From Littorina saxatilis (lineage: Eukaryota > Mollusca > Gastropoda > Littorinimorpha > Littorinidae), in contig NC_090261.1 of NCBI RefSeq assembly GCF_037325665.1, positions 21,849,518 to 21,913,517 on the forward strand: 64,000 nucleotides of DNA, in the 5' to 3' direction. Below are positions 11,501 to 21,662 of this stretch, piece by piece. Each line of letters opens with the position of its first letter. Position 1 is the first letter of the stretch. A program made the translations under genes and the position numbers. Below the pieces are notes generated by a model, which worked only from the letters and a program-made list of their open reading frames with translations, had not been told where the DNA came from and made no database searches.

Positions 11501-14500
11501 AAAAAAACCAATAAGTCCAAATGTCCTGGCTTTAAAAAAACAATAGGTCCAAATTACCATGCCGTAGTATTATATTGATGAAATTTCCGCTGTTTGCGCC
11601 GTTTTCGATAATTAGGTACACCGGCTGGAACGGGTATTTCCGTAAACGCAGCCTCGAGTGTCAATGACGACAAACACAGAGTCAATGACGACAAACACAG
11701 AGTCGGCACCGAGTGCATTTTTCACTCGTAGCAAACATGAGCATTTCGATCGGGGTTTGTTTTCCGACTTTGCAACTCCCATTCCATTCATTGCAGACCT
11801 TGTCCGCCTTGTACGAATATGTATCGGTCAGTTGACCACCAAAACGTAAAAACTATCGGTCCATCGACCGGACAAGGCTAGGTCCAATGCGTCAAATCAG
11901 AAAGGAATGCGTCAGAGACCGAAGACCAAGGCCTGGCAAGAACACTGTATAGCATGTTAAATTCTTTACACAAGAAACTGTTTCCTTGATAGTACAATAA
12001 ATGATTGCAACTTGACTAGGAAATGTCCTGAACTATAGACCAAGTTGTGGTTTCTGGCTCAGGAGAGTTGAATCTTAAGTAAATTGGTCATCCATGAGTT
12101 AAGTAAATTGGTCATCCATGAGTTGTCGCAGTGAGTGAGTTACTACTTCTCACAGTTTCTTTCATTGACTTTTACCTTGGCAAGTTTTCTTCCTTTGTGC
12201 AGGTGGTGACAGCATAGGGTAATCGCAGGAAGAAGGTGTGCTATCAGAATCAAAATCACTCTCCGGACGGTATAAGTCTTCATCCTAAAACAAAATATTC
12301 ACAGTTAAGTTAATGTGATGTCTCTTGCAAGGCGGAGCATAGAATCATGTGGAACTTTTATTTAAACATCACAATGTAAACCCCAAAGAGTATGCGTAAG
12401 TAGATCGGAATATCGAGTCAAAGGTCCTTTTCAGTAAAAGGACTTGGAGAAAGTATGAACACATTCACACCATTTTTGACATTATCATATATATACTGTT
12501 CAAAAAAAGAAACGCATAGCTTGTAATATTTGGTTAATTTAGTTATATGGCTACAAGGATATCCACCAAACTGCAGAAAATGTTTATCTGGTCGTCGACC
12601 TTTCGTCCATTGCCACAAGTGAGCTCTGCACGTGACGCATGCGTTATCAGTGGCTACAATGTCAAAATTGCTCATTTGGCATGACCACTCGTCATGCTTC
12701 AGTGTAATCTCGTGAAACTCGGGGAATATTGAGCTCTCACCATGTCTTCCAAAACCCATAAAAGCGGATTGTTCGCCACAAAGAAATCAGACGACAATTC
12801 AGCGACGAAAGATGGCCCGATTGAGCAGAGAAGACCGCCAAATTGCATTGGGTCGTTTACAAGCAGGCCAAAGTCAAAGTGCAATCGCCAGGCACTTCCA
12901 CGTGTCCCAGGGCACCATCAGTAGACTGTGGGTCAGGTTTCAAGCCACTGGCTCCGTTGCTGACTTGCCACGAGCGGGAAGACCAAGGGCGACAACTGCT
13001 GCTCAGGACCGTTTCATACGGCTCCGCCACCTCCGGAATCGTTTCCTGTCGGCCTCATCTTCTGTCCAGGCTCTCCCCGGGCCACACCGATTATCGGACC
13101 AGACCGTGCAGTACCGCCTGCATAAAGCTGGTTTGAGAGCTCGCAGACCTCACAGAGGAGCTGTCCTCACCCGCCGCCATCGCCAGAACCGAGTGCAGTG
13201 GGGCAACCAGCACCTTCGCTGGACCGTCCGGAATCACTGGAGACACGTGTGGTTCAGCGACGAGTCCTACTTCCTGCTCCAGCGACATGATGGTCGGAGG
13301 AGGGTCTACCGGAGAGTAAACGAACGTTACGCGCCCAACTGTGTGGATGAGGCACCCATTCATGGTGGTGGAGGCGTCATGGTGTGGGGGCGATCAATAC
13401 CGCTGGAAGGAGCACCCTGGTGCACGTCCAAGGGCGCATAACTGCCCAGCGATACGTGGAGGAAATTCTGCGCCCACACGCCCTTCCTCTTCTGGCTGAC
13501 CAGGATGCCATATTCCAGCAGGACAACGCTCGCCCGCACACAGCACGACTCACCACCCAGTTCCTCACCGACCACCATGTCCAGGTGCTTCCCTGGCCAT
13601 CCATGTCGCCAGACATGAACCCGATAGAACACCTCTGGGATGAATTGGACAGACGTGTGCGCAGGCAAGAAGAAGCGCCAGCAAATCACCGCGATCTATT
13701 GCAGGCACTTCAGGAGGAGTGGGACACCATCCCACAGCAAGATATCCGGCATCTGATCCAGTCCATGCCCAGAAGGTGCCGGGCAGTTGTTGCTGCTCAA
13801 GGCAGTCACACCCCCTACTGACTTGACAGCCTCGGCACCCAATCGTATTGATTGACTGATTGATTTGAAGATGCAAATGAACTGTGTGTGCATTCAACTG
13901 TGTCCATACCAAAATTCAAACAAATAATCTAAATATTGGATTTTCTGTTATTTTTTTCGAAAAATAAAACAAATTTGGCAAGTAGCAACTATGCGTTTCT
14001 TTTTTTGAACAGTATATATAATATGCGTGTGTGTCAAATTCCACAGGGGAGCTAGGTCGAACATATGTCATCCTAAAGCTCCAATTCAGCAATTGTACAA
14101 TACTTTCAATGTATTTTCTTTCGCCCTAAGGTTTGGTGCTTCCTTTCAAATCTCAAATGTCATTTTAGTGACAACCCAGATCCAATTCACCAAATGTCGC
14201 CCTAAAGCTCCCATTATACAATACTTTTGATTAGGGCGACCAAAAATATAACATATATTGTGCTAAATCCTACAGGGGAGCTAGGTCGACCAAATGTCGT
14301 CCTAAAGCTCCAATTGTACAATACTTTCAACTTATATTCTGTCGCCCTAAGGTTTGGTGATTCTTTTCAAATCTCAAATTTCATTTTTACTGACAACCCA
14401 GATCACATTGCCTATCAAGCAGACATACAAGCTAATGTCGACACATGCTTCCAGACAAATTTGCAATAACAATAGAACCTTTTCCCATAATACCATGGCA

Positions 14501-17500
14501 GCTTAGTACACCTGCCTTTCCTTGAGTCTCCACAATCATCATTCTGATTATTCTGAGACTATGATGCATGCTGGGTGTGTTTCTGCGGGTTGCATTGACC
14601 CGAGTTGGACATTGGCGTCAGGATCAAGTCCAAGCATGATTTTGAGGGCATATGTACTCAGAATACTGAATAGACCTCAGTTTAAAATCTCATCCCAAAG
14701 AGTAGTGAGACACCGCCCTCCATGTGGGGTCAAGTTAACAGCAGTGTACAACTCAGACAGTCACTTATCCAAGTACTGCCTAGGCTCGGCATTGCTTAAC
14801 TTTGTCATTGAGTGAGACTGCAAGCCGCCCACTCGGCCACTATGGTCCAATAAATATTCGTGTTAAAATAAATGTGATGCTTTTGACACAGATCATCATA
14901 ATGGTCCTGACTTGCCTCATTTATGTGCTTATCTTGTGTGTTTTTCTGGATTACACAGGTACCGTAGTTAATGTCCAACTATCCTAAAAATTAACAGTTT
15001 CTTGGTGGTGAATGCAAGTACGTGTAAGAATGTTGTGCCTTTTACATACTTTCTTTTTATTCTAAATTCAACCAATATACATGTGTATGTGTTAAAGCTT
15101 ACAGGGGAGTTAAGTCGACCAAATGTCGCCCTAAAGATCCCATTATACACTACTTTCCACTTAGGATGACCATAGTATTTGTGCTTCCATTGGACTGACA
15201 ATAATTACCCCCGGGGGGGGGGGGGGGGGGGTGTGGCGGGGCCCAATTCCCATTTCCTGTGAAAAGTTAAAAAAGTCATCCGGAGAGTCAAATTCAGGAA
15301 GTAGGTAACCCGTGAGTTAGTTCAAATCGCAAGGCTTTTCGTACCTGTTCATCTCCAGAAGAGGCTGGTTTTATCGGTACATCTCCAGATGAGGCTGGTG
15401 GTAGCGGTACATCTCCAGATGAGGCTGGTGGTAGCGGTACATCTCCAGATGAGGCTGATGAAAAAAAATCAGGTCATCTTTTTACTGACACATACTTTGA
15501 AAGGAATTCCTGTTCCCGAACCGCCTTTTTCTTTGGCCCAGCTGAGGATCCACCTCTTTGTTGTTGTTTTTGCCTGATGGAAATTGAGCTTTCCACGCTT
15601 TGAACAGATCAATACAACTGATCTCGTTTCTTCACTTCATACAAAACTCGGTCACGTCATGTCACAAAAGTAGAAACTCAAGAAGTTTAAGAATTGTAAG
15701 GCGGCCTTCTGTCATTTTCAAGGGTACCAATTTGAAGCCAATATTTATCAACCAACATGAACCGTAGCCTACCGTACAGTCTGACAGTGTGAAATATGAA
15801 TGGGGGTCGCATCAGCAACTTTAGCCTATTCATTTCACCCTCCGGAAGGACGGTCTAATCAGTCACTGATTTAGTGATAAACACGTAGTATTGATGCAGG
15901 CACACTCATTTTCGCAAACAAGCAGTTGCTTCATAAAATAGGTACTTAACAATTGTGCAGCGAGCTGGTTTTAAAAGTTCATGCATGTTCTGCTGTGCAG
16001 TGACTTGAATGAGAAGCATTTAACAAGGGTAAAAGATCAAATACGGTGATGCCACACGCTGAAGAATAACATACCTGTAGTCCTGAGCTGCTGCTGAAGG
16101 ACAGTAAGGTCGGTGGGAAGCTGGACATTGTTGGGAGACGTAAGACGAGACACAGACTGCGCTGGCAACATCATTGCTTGAGGTGCCAAGGCAACGGGGT
16201 GCCAACCAGCCATCGAGAAAACCAGACTTTGCTGACTTGTTGTAACCATGCCTGTCAAACAAGTACAATGTACATATCACAATGGGCACAAGTCTTTTTT
16301 ATGTGGGAAAAAGTATAGCCAGTGTTGTTGCCAGCCTAAGAAAACAATAGGTCATTTGGACCTCCCTAAAAAAAACCAATAAGTCCAAATGTCCTGACTT
16401 TAAAAAAACAATAGGTCCAAATTACCATGCCGTAATATTATATTGATGAAATTTCCGCTGTTTGCGCCGTTTTCGATAATTAGGTACACCGGCTGGAACG
16501 GGTATTTCCGTAAACGCAGCCTCGAGTGTCAAAGACGACAAACACAGAGTCAATGACGACAAACACAGAGTCGGCACCGAGTGCATTTTTCACTCGTAGC
16601 AAACATGAGCATTTCGATCGGGGTTTGTTTTCCGACTTTGCAACTCCCATTCCATTCATTGCAGACCTTGTCCGCCTTGTACGAATATGTATCGGTCAGT
16701 TGACCACCAAAACGTAAAAACTATCGGTCCATCGACCGGACAAGGCTAGGTCCAATGCGTCAAATCAGAAAGGAATGCGTCACAGACAAAAGACCGAGGC
16801 CTGGCAACAACACCGTATAGCATGTTAAATTCTTTACACAAGAAACTGTTTCCTTGATAGTACAATAATTGATTGCAACTCGACTAGGAAATGTCCTGAA
16901 CTATAGACCAAGTTGTGGTTTCTGGCTCAGGAAAGCTGAATTTTAAGTAAATTGGTCAACCATGAATTGTCGCAGTCAGTGAGTTACTACTTCTCACAGT
17001 TTCTTTCATTGACTTTTACCTTGGCAAGTTTTCTTCCTTTGTGCAGGTGGTGACAGCATAGGGTAATCGCAGGAAGAAGGTGTGCTATCAGAATCAAAAT
17101 CACTCTCCTGACAGTAGTCTTCATCCTAAAACAAAATATTCACAGTTAAGTTAATGTGATGTCTCTTGCAAGGCGGAGCATAGAATCATGTGGAACTTTT
17201 ATTTAAACTAAAACATCACAATTTAAACCCCAAAAGGTATTTGTAAGTAGATCGGAATATCGGGTCAATTTTTGAAAAAGGACTTGGAGAAAGTATGATC
17301 ACATTCACACCATTTTTAACATATATATATACATGCGTGTGTGTTAAATCCCACAGGGGAGCTAGGTCGATCGACCAAATGTCATCCTAAAGCTCCTATT
17401 GTACAATACTTTCAACGTATTTTCTTTCGCCCTAAGGTTTGGTACTTCCTTTCAAATCTCAAAAAAGTGTTGTTGTCTGATGTTGATGTCGTGTACCAAA

Positions 17501-20500
17501 AAGAAATAAAAACGTGTATAAAAAAAAAAAAACTGAAAAAATAAAATTCTCAAAAAAGTAATATGTCATTTTTTTTTAGTAACAACCCAGATCCAATTCG
17601 CCAAATGTCGCCCTAACGCTCCCATTATACAATACTTTTGATTAGGGCGACCAAAATTATAACATATATATATATATATATATATGCATGTGTGTTAAAG
17701 GCACAGTAAGCCTCCCGTAAACCATCACAGAGCTCCCCGAGCGTCTAAATACAGTACAAGCATACTTCCATTTGAACGCTCACCGAACGGGAACATCCTG
17801 GCTGCTTTCTGTCGAGCGTGAGACATTTTCAAAGAATTTATTTTCGTAGACTTGTTCCGTTAACAACAACGGCGCCTCGTTTTTGCGCTAGACCTAACTT
17901 TTAAAATCTAAATAATAAATTGACAGCTTGTTACACAAACATTCTTTAATCATAAAAGAATTCGTTTTTCATCAAGACAAGATCAGAACAATTCGAAGTT
18001 GTGAAAGTTTAAAAAAAAGAAAAGCCCGGAAGCAGGGTCACGCAAGGGTCGTAGCAGACGACGGCCGGTTTATCAGTGCAAATCGCCGTTCCTCTCAACA
18101 GTCAAAAGCCATCGCGAGAGTTCTTGTGAACCACAGCCGTGGTTTCGTGCATAAAAAAAACGTGCTATTGTAGATAAGCTCACGTCGAGTCGCATTCAAA
18201 TGACTAACTATGACGACTGCATTGTGAACTGGATCACACGGGTTCACGATGGCTCAGGGGTAAGATAAACCACGCAAAAATAAATTCTTTGAAAATTGTT
18301 CGCTCTTTACGGAGGGCACCTAGGATGTTCTCAATTGGTGAGTGTTTAAAGGAAATGGTGTTTGTACTGTGTGTAAAAGCCTGACCGCATCTGTGATGGT
18401 TTACGGGAGGCTTACTCTGCCTTTAAATCCCACAGGGGAGCTAGGTCGACCAAATGTCATCCTAAAGCTCCTATTGTACAATACTTTCACATATTTTTTT
18501 CGCCCTAAGGTTTGGTGCTTCCTTTCAAATCTAAAAAAAAGTGTTGCTGTCTGATGTTGATGTCGTGTACCAAGAAGAAACAAGAAGAGCAAACGCTCGA
18601 TCGAGTCACTTTCGCAGTTCTGAATATTATATGAGGCATCAGATGGACAGGAAGAAATTGCTATTCACAACACAATGAGTCACGTTCACATAAAATTTGA
18701 GCCCGGTCACTTTTATAGTTTCCGAGAAAAGCCCAACGTTAAGTTGTGTGTTGCCGAACAGAAAAGGCTAGTTATCTCCCTTGTTTTTCTGATAACGTTC
18801 GTAAAAGGCTACAGATGTAAATACTTTGATGTAAAGAATAATCCTACAAAGTTTCAATCACATCCGATGAACTTTGTCAAAGATATAAAATGTCTAATTT
18901 TTCCTTTGACGCTGACCTGTGACCTTGAAAAAGGTCAAAGGTCAACGAAACCATCGTTAAAGTGTAGAGGTCATTGGAGGTCACGACTAAACAAAATATG
19001 AGCCCGATCGCTTTGATAGTTTCCGAGAAAAGTCCAACGTTAAGGTGGTGTCTACGGACGGCCGGCCGGACGGCCGGCCGGACAGACTAACACTGACCGA
19101 TTACATAGAGTCACTTTTTCTCAAGTGACTCAATAAAAACGTGTATAAAAAAAAAATCTCAAAAAAGTAAAATGTCATTTTAGTAACAACCCAGATCCAA
19201 TTCGCCAAATGTCGCCCTAAAGCTCCCATTATACAATACTTTTGATTAGGGCAACCAAAATTATAACATATATATATATATTGTGTTAAATCCTATAGGG
19301 GAGTTAGGTCAACCAAATGTCGTCCTAAAGGTAAAGCTCCAATTGTACAATACTTTCAACTTATATTTTGTCGCCCTAAGGTTTGGTGATTCTTTTAAAA
19401 TCTCAAATTTCATTTTACTGACAACCCAGATCCCATTCTCTATCAAGCAGACATACAAGCTTATGTCGACACATGCTTCCAGACAAATTTGCAATAACAA
19501 TAGAATCATTTCCCATAATACTATGGCAGCTTAGCACACCTGCCTTTCGTTGAGTCTCCACAATCATCATTTTGATTATTCTGAGACTATGATGCATGCT
19601 GGGTGTGTTTCTGCAGGTTGCATTGACCCGAGTTGGACATTGGCGTCAGGATCAAGTCCAAGCTTGATTTTGAGTGCATATATGTACTCAGAATACTGAA
19701 TAGACCTCCCTTTAAAATCTCATCCCAAAGAGTAGTGAGACACCGCCCTCCATGAGGGGTCAAGTTAACAGCAGTGTACAACTCAGACAGTCACTTATCC
19801 AAGTACTTGGCTAGGCTCGGCATTGCTTAACTTTGTCATTGAGTGAGACTGCAAGCAGCCCACTCGGCCACTATGGTCCAATAAATATTCGTGTTAAAAT
19901 AAATGTGATGCTTTTGACACAGATCATCATAATGGTCCTGACTTGCCTCAATTATGTGCTTATCTTGTGTGTTTTTCTGGATTACACAGGTACTGTAGTT
20001 AATGTCCAACTATCCTAAAAATTAACAGTTTCTTGGTAGTGAATGCGAGTACGTGTAAGAATGTTGTGACTTTTACATACTTTCTTTTTATTCTAAATTC
20101 AACCAATCTATATATGTACGTGTGTGTGTGTTAAAGCCAAATGTTGCCCTAAAGCTCCCATTATACAAAACATTCCACTTAGGCATAGGGCGACCGACAA
20201 GTATGGGTTATATGAAGTCTTATATCGCGCGCGTATCTCCAGACTCGGACTCAAGGCGCCGTGTGAGATGGATTTTTTTACACAATACATCACGCATTCA
20301 CATCGACCAGCAGATCGCAGCCATTTCGGCGCATATCCTACTGTTCACGGCCTATTATTCAAAGTCACACGGGTATTTTGGTGGACATTTTTTTAATCTA
20401 TGGCTATACAATTTTGCCAGGAAAGACCCTTTTGTCAATCGTGGGATCTTTAACGTGCACACCCCAATGTAGTGTACACGAAGGGACCTCGGTTTTTCGT

Positions 20501-21496
20501 CTCATCCGAAAGACTAGCACTTGAACCCACCACCTAGGTTAGGAAAGGGGGGAGAAAATTGCTAACGCCCCGACACAGGGTCGAACTCACTTCCGAGCGC
20601 AAGTGCGTTACCACTCGGCCACCCATTGGTGCCTTTTCTCCAATTTCATTAGACTGACAACATCGACCTAGAGGTGGCTAAATCCCATTTCCTGGAAAGT
20701 TTAAAAAATAAAAGCGGTCAATTTTCGTCCTGATATGGCTCTGCGTAGTCGGCTGGACGTTAAGCAACAAATAAACAAACAAAAACGGTCAATTTCATAA
20801 TGGAGGTAACCCGTGAGTAAGTTCAAAATCACAATGCTTTTCGTACCTGTTCATCTCCAAATGAGGCTGGTGGTATCGGTACATTTCCAGATGAGGCTTT
20901 TGGTAGCGGTACATCTCCAGATGAGGCTGGTGGTATCAGTACATCTCCAGATAAGGCTGGTGGTATCGGTACATTTCCAGATGAGGCTGGTGGTATCGGT
21001 ACATTTCCAGATAAGACTGGTGATAGCGGTACATCTCCAGATGAGGCTGATGATAGCGGTACATCTCCAGATGAGGCTGGTGATAGCGGTACATCTCCAG
21101 ATGAGGCTGGTGGTATCGGTACATTTCCAGATAAGGCTGGTGATAGCGGTACATCTCCAGATGAGGTTGGTGGTATCAGTACATCTCCAGATAAGGCTGG
21201 TGATAGCGGTACATCTCCAGATGAGGCTGGTGATACTGGTACATGTCCAGATAAGACTGGTGAAACTGGTACATATCCAGATAAGGCTGGTGATACTGGT
21301 AAATCTCCAGATGAGGCTGGTGATGGCGGTACATCTCCAGATGAGGCTGGTGATACTGGTACATCTCCAGATAAGGCTTGTGATACTAGTACATCTCCAG
21401 ACGAGGCTGGCAATACTTGTACATCTCCAAATGAGGCTGGCAATACTGGTACATCTCCAGATGAGGCCTGAGGTACCAGTACATCTCCAGATGAGG
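7762..21496 (-). CDS. Predicted cassette-repeat C2H2 zinc-finger gene (multi-exon model)
   Basis: Eleven exon candidates on the minus strand form repeats of a cassette: A (acidic, ends in a basic patch), B (Gln/Met-rich), C (basic), D (decapeptide repeat). Read from high to low coordinates: C3 (damaged), D3, A2-B2-C2-D2, A1-B1-C1-D1, A0, D0 with the zinc finger. Each usable exon has AG before it and GT after it. Phases are A 0 to 1, B 1 to 1, C 1 to 1, D 1 to 0, so cassettes join in frame and A0 joins D0 directly. C1 and C3 have lost the acceptor and D1 has lost one base, so the second cassette copy may be decaying or skipped. The product would be mostly disordered, with nuclear-type basic patches and one C-terminal zinc finger. 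Function unknown; nucleic-acid binding is inferred from the finger. The 5' end was not found. Confidence 0.6.
8049..8889. other. Intron between A0 and D0, with (TG)n
   Basis: Bounded by the donor at 8889 and the acceptor above 8048. It holds a (TG)n microsatellite at about 8448-8524; otherwise plain AT-rich sequence. Confidence 0.55.
8890..9010 (-). CDS. Exon A0 (acidic/basic exon)
   Basis: 121 bp between acceptor TTTTGTTTTAG and donor G|GTAAAAG. It reads DEDYSYDPESDSDSDG, then a Tyr-rich stretch, then SPPAKRKKTCQ: acidic, serine-rich, ending in a basic patch. It is 4-5 codons longer than A1 and A2 (extra YMYYY) but keeps the same ends and phases. Differences from A1/A2 are multiples of three bases, which argues for coding constraint. 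Confidence 0.65.
9251..9970 (-). mobile_element. TTAA-flanked TIR transposon, nonautonomous
   Basis: TTAA sits at 9247-9250 and 9971-9974. The right end (GATGGTTTACGGGA then GTGTGCCT) is clear; the left end is degraded. The interior matches the elements at 17699-18422 and 54033-55053 in inverted order (GTGTAACAAGCTGTCAATTT near 9730). There is no transposase. TTAA target sites are used by piggyBac and Kolobok; the AGGCACAG end leaves the superfamily open. Confidence 0.6.
9975..10473. other. Intronic repeat remnants
   Basis: Contains a fragment of the GTCGCCCTAA repeat (about 9990-10090) and a block at 10100-10250 that recurs at 14810-14980 and 19845-20020. The block marks the repeated end of the 4.9-kb duplication unit. 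Confidence 0.5.
10474..10612 (-). CDS. Exon D1 (decapeptide repeat, one-base loss near donor)
   Basis: The acceptor TTTCTCATCAG enters in phase 1. Four to five copies of the 10-residue repeat SSGDVPLPPA follow, one with an IKP variant. Just before the donor (CAG|GTACG) one base is missing compared with D2 and D3, so the exon leaves in phase 2 instead of 0. Joined to A0, this would shift A0 out of its conserved frame. D1 is either skipped or decaying. Confidence 0.6.
10638..10717 (-). pseudogene. Exon C1, degenerate
   Basis: Aligns with C2 but has lost about 24 bases in the middle, and its acceptor CAG has become CATG. The donor-side sequence (GGAATTCCTTTCAAAG) is kept. It is probably not spliced in. 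Confidence 0.55.
11208..11384 (-). CDS. Exon B1
   Basis: 177 bp, acceptor TTGTTTGACAG, donor CAG|GTATGT, phase 1 to 1. It reads MVTTSQQSLVFSMAGW, then HPVALAPQAMMLPAQS and ends near LTVLQQQLRTP. Rich in Gln, Met, Pro and Ser with no known domain; probably disordered. It is the same length as B2 and nearly identical to it. Confidence 0.65.
11658..11849 (+). other. Duplicated intronic block with short tandem
   Basis: An 18-bp tandem (ACGACAAACACAGAGTCA) twice, inside sequence conserved with 16526-16717. An open plus-strand frame exists in both copies, but it has no splice or domain support and most likely reflects recent duplication. Confidence 0.35.
12176..12284 (-). CDS. Exon A1
   Basis: 109 bp, phase 0 to 1, acceptor TTTTGTTTTAG, donor G|GTAAAAG. 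It reads DEDLYRPESDFDSDS and ends SPPAQRKKTCQ. One codon longer than A2. The join to B1 makes the Gly codon GGC. Confidence 0.65.
12496..14012 (+). mobile_element. Tc1/mariner-family DNA transposon, near-complete
   Basis: 1517 bp between TA dinucleotides. Inverted ends are CTGTTCAAAAAAAGAAACGC and its complement. The matching place in the second duplication copy (about 17320) has no insertion, so it arrived after the duplication. It carries one transposase gene with a single frameshift. The well-kept ends and mostly open gene point to a young insertion. Confidence 0.9.
12812..13821 (+). pseudogene. Tc1-family transposase with one frameshift
   Basis: The N-terminal helix-turn-helix region (MARLSREDRQIALGRL ... 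SQSAIARHFHVSQGTISRLW) is followed by the GRPRATT hinge typical of Tc1 transposases. The catalytic triad is visible: first Asp in WFSDESYF, second Asp in QQDNARPHTA, and Glu in NPIEHLWDE, which gives DD34E spacing. The reading frame changes at about 13386-13391, in a run of G before GCGATCAAT, consistent with one lost base. Apart from this the protein is complete (about 335 residues) and stops at 13821. It cuts and pastes DNA at TA sites in related elements; this copy is probably inactive. Confidence 0.9.
14040..14460. repeat. Short repeats of the GTCGCCCTAA family
   Basis: Two to three copies of a motif pair: CTAGGTCGACCAAATGTCG with TCCTAAAGCTCC, and CGCCCTAAGGTTTGGTG. It recurs at 9990, 15110, 17350, 18430, 19200, 19300, 20140 and in diverged form at 34943-35225. 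Partial inverted symmetry (CCTAAAG ... CTTTAGG) suggests a MITE. Ends are not sharply defined. Confidence 0.45.
14461..15254. other. End of duplication copy 1, no gene seen
   Basis: Matches 19500-20100 closely. It includes a poly-G run at 15211-15230 just before copy 2 starts. Open frames here do not have conserved splice sites. Confidence 0.5.
15345..15454 (-). CDS. Exon D2
   Basis: 110 bp, phase 1 to 0. Acceptor TTTTTTTTCATCAG, donor GAACAG|GTACG. Encodes three to four copies of SSGDVPLPPA and ends SSGDEQ. This is the intact short form of the repeat exon. Confidence 0.65.
15496..15573 (-). CDS. Exon C2
   Basis: 78 bp, phase 1 to 1, acceptor TTTCCATCAG, donor CAAA|GTATGTG. In the cassette frame it reads KNNNKEVDPQLGQRKRR and then FGNRNSFQ. 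Strongly basic, likely part of a nuclear localisation patch. The 78-bp length is kept in C3 even though its acceptor is gone. Confidence 0.6.
16075..16251 (-). CDS. Exon B2
   Basis: 177 bp with the same boundaries and phases as B1. The only visible residue change is in the last codons (RTT for RTP). Near-identity with B1 fits a recent duplication. Confidence 0.65.
17020..17125 (-). CDS. Exon A2
   Basis: 106 bp, phase 0 to 1. It reads DEDYCQESDFDSDS and ends SPPAQRKKTCQ. It differs from A1 by a three-base change in length near the start, so the frame is kept. Confidence 0.65.
17699..18422. mobile_element. TTAA-flanked TIR transposon, nonautonomous
   Basis: TTAA lies at 17695-17698 and 18423-18426. 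Ends are AGGCACAGTAAGCCTCCCGT and the inverted CGGGAGGCTTACTCTGCCT; TIRs are tens of bases long with imperfect pairing. A 246-bp open frame inside (17928-18173) is not conserved in sister copies and is not taken as a gene. Absent from the matching place in copy 1. Confidence 0.75.
18581..19131. mobile_element. 550-bp insertion ending in GAGTCACTT repeats
   Basis: The empty site is visible at about 17505, where AGAAATAAAAACG is uninterrupted. It begins CAAGAAGAGCAAACGCTCG, has two copies of GTTTCCGAGAAAAG with CCAACGTTAAG, a run of GGCCGGCCGGAC, and ends in an inverted pair (GAGTCACTTT / AAGTGACTC). No coding capacity; class not assigned. Confidence 0.6.
19132..20209. other. End of duplication copy 2, no gene seen
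   Basis: Matches 14160-15190 of copy 1, including the GTCGCCCTAA repeats and the terminal block at 19845-20020. No supported exon. Confidence 0.5.
20210..20630 (-). mobile_element. tRNA-headed SINE sharing its body with the SINE at 196-625
   Basis: Minus-strand head GGTGGCCGAGTGGTAACG with B-box GAGTTCGACCC is unlike the head at 612. Downstream the body is shared: GTGCACGTTAAAGATCCC, then GGTCTTTCCTGGCAAAATTG, then ATGCGCCGAAATGGCTGCG. It ends near GCGCGATATAAGAC. Confidence 0.75.
20716..20781 (+). mobile_element. Severely 5'-truncated retroelement tail
   Basis: About 65 bp reading GATATGGCTCTGCGTAGTCG and ending GGCTGGACGTTAAGCAACAA plus an AAAC-rich tail, flanked by CGGTCAATTT on both sides. 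It is the 3' end of the 7320-type SINE or of its LINE partner. Confidence 0.65.
20847..21496 (-). CDS. Exon D3: expanded decapeptide-repeat exon (216 codons)
   Basis: 650 bp, phase 1 to 0. Acceptor TTTTTTATCAG, donor GAACAG|GTACG, the same as D2. It holds about 22 copies of a 30-bp unit; the protein repeat is SSGDVPLSPA with variants (SGNVPIPPA, SGDVLIPP). Because 30 is a multiple of three, other frames on both strands are also open, but only this one joins the splice sites in phase. It is likely a disordered Ser/Pro/Asp-rich spacer. Copy number ranges from 4 (D2) to 22 (D3), which points to minisatellite expansion inside coding sequence. Confidence 0.65.
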
Positions 21497-21662
21497 CTGA
21501 TAAAAAACAAATCATATCTTTTAACTGACAGAAGCATGTGTTGCATATATATATATATTGTAATACAGACCTTGGGACCTCAATTTTGCCATGGAGTTTA
21601 ACAAAAAAAAAGCTACGTGCATTTTCAGAAAAATGAGAGTACTCCACATAACTTTTAATCAT

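Larger units (their letters stand above)
10385..20130. repeat. Tandem segmental duplication, period about 4.87 kb
   Basis: Copy 1 begins at 10385 and copy 2 at about 15258, both with AAGTCATCCGGAGAGTCAAA. They stay closely similar through exons D, C, B, A and the following repeats. A partial third copy starts near 20805 (GGAGGTAACCCGTGAG) and holds D3 and C3. Copy 1 alone has the Tc1 element at 12496-14012. Copy 2 alone has the TTAA element at 17699-18422 and the insertion at 18581-19131. So duplication came first and these insertions later. Confidence 0.85.

Noticed and set aside
17928-18173. 81-codon plus-strand frame inside the TTAA element
   Set aside because: Not conserved in the sister element at 54 kb, where the same region is broken and carries a MITE.
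20813-21601. 262-codon plus-strand frame over the decapeptide repeat
   Set aside because: A by-product of a 30-bp unit that leaves several frames open. Only the minus-strand frame is bounded by phase-matched splice sites shared with D1 and D2.
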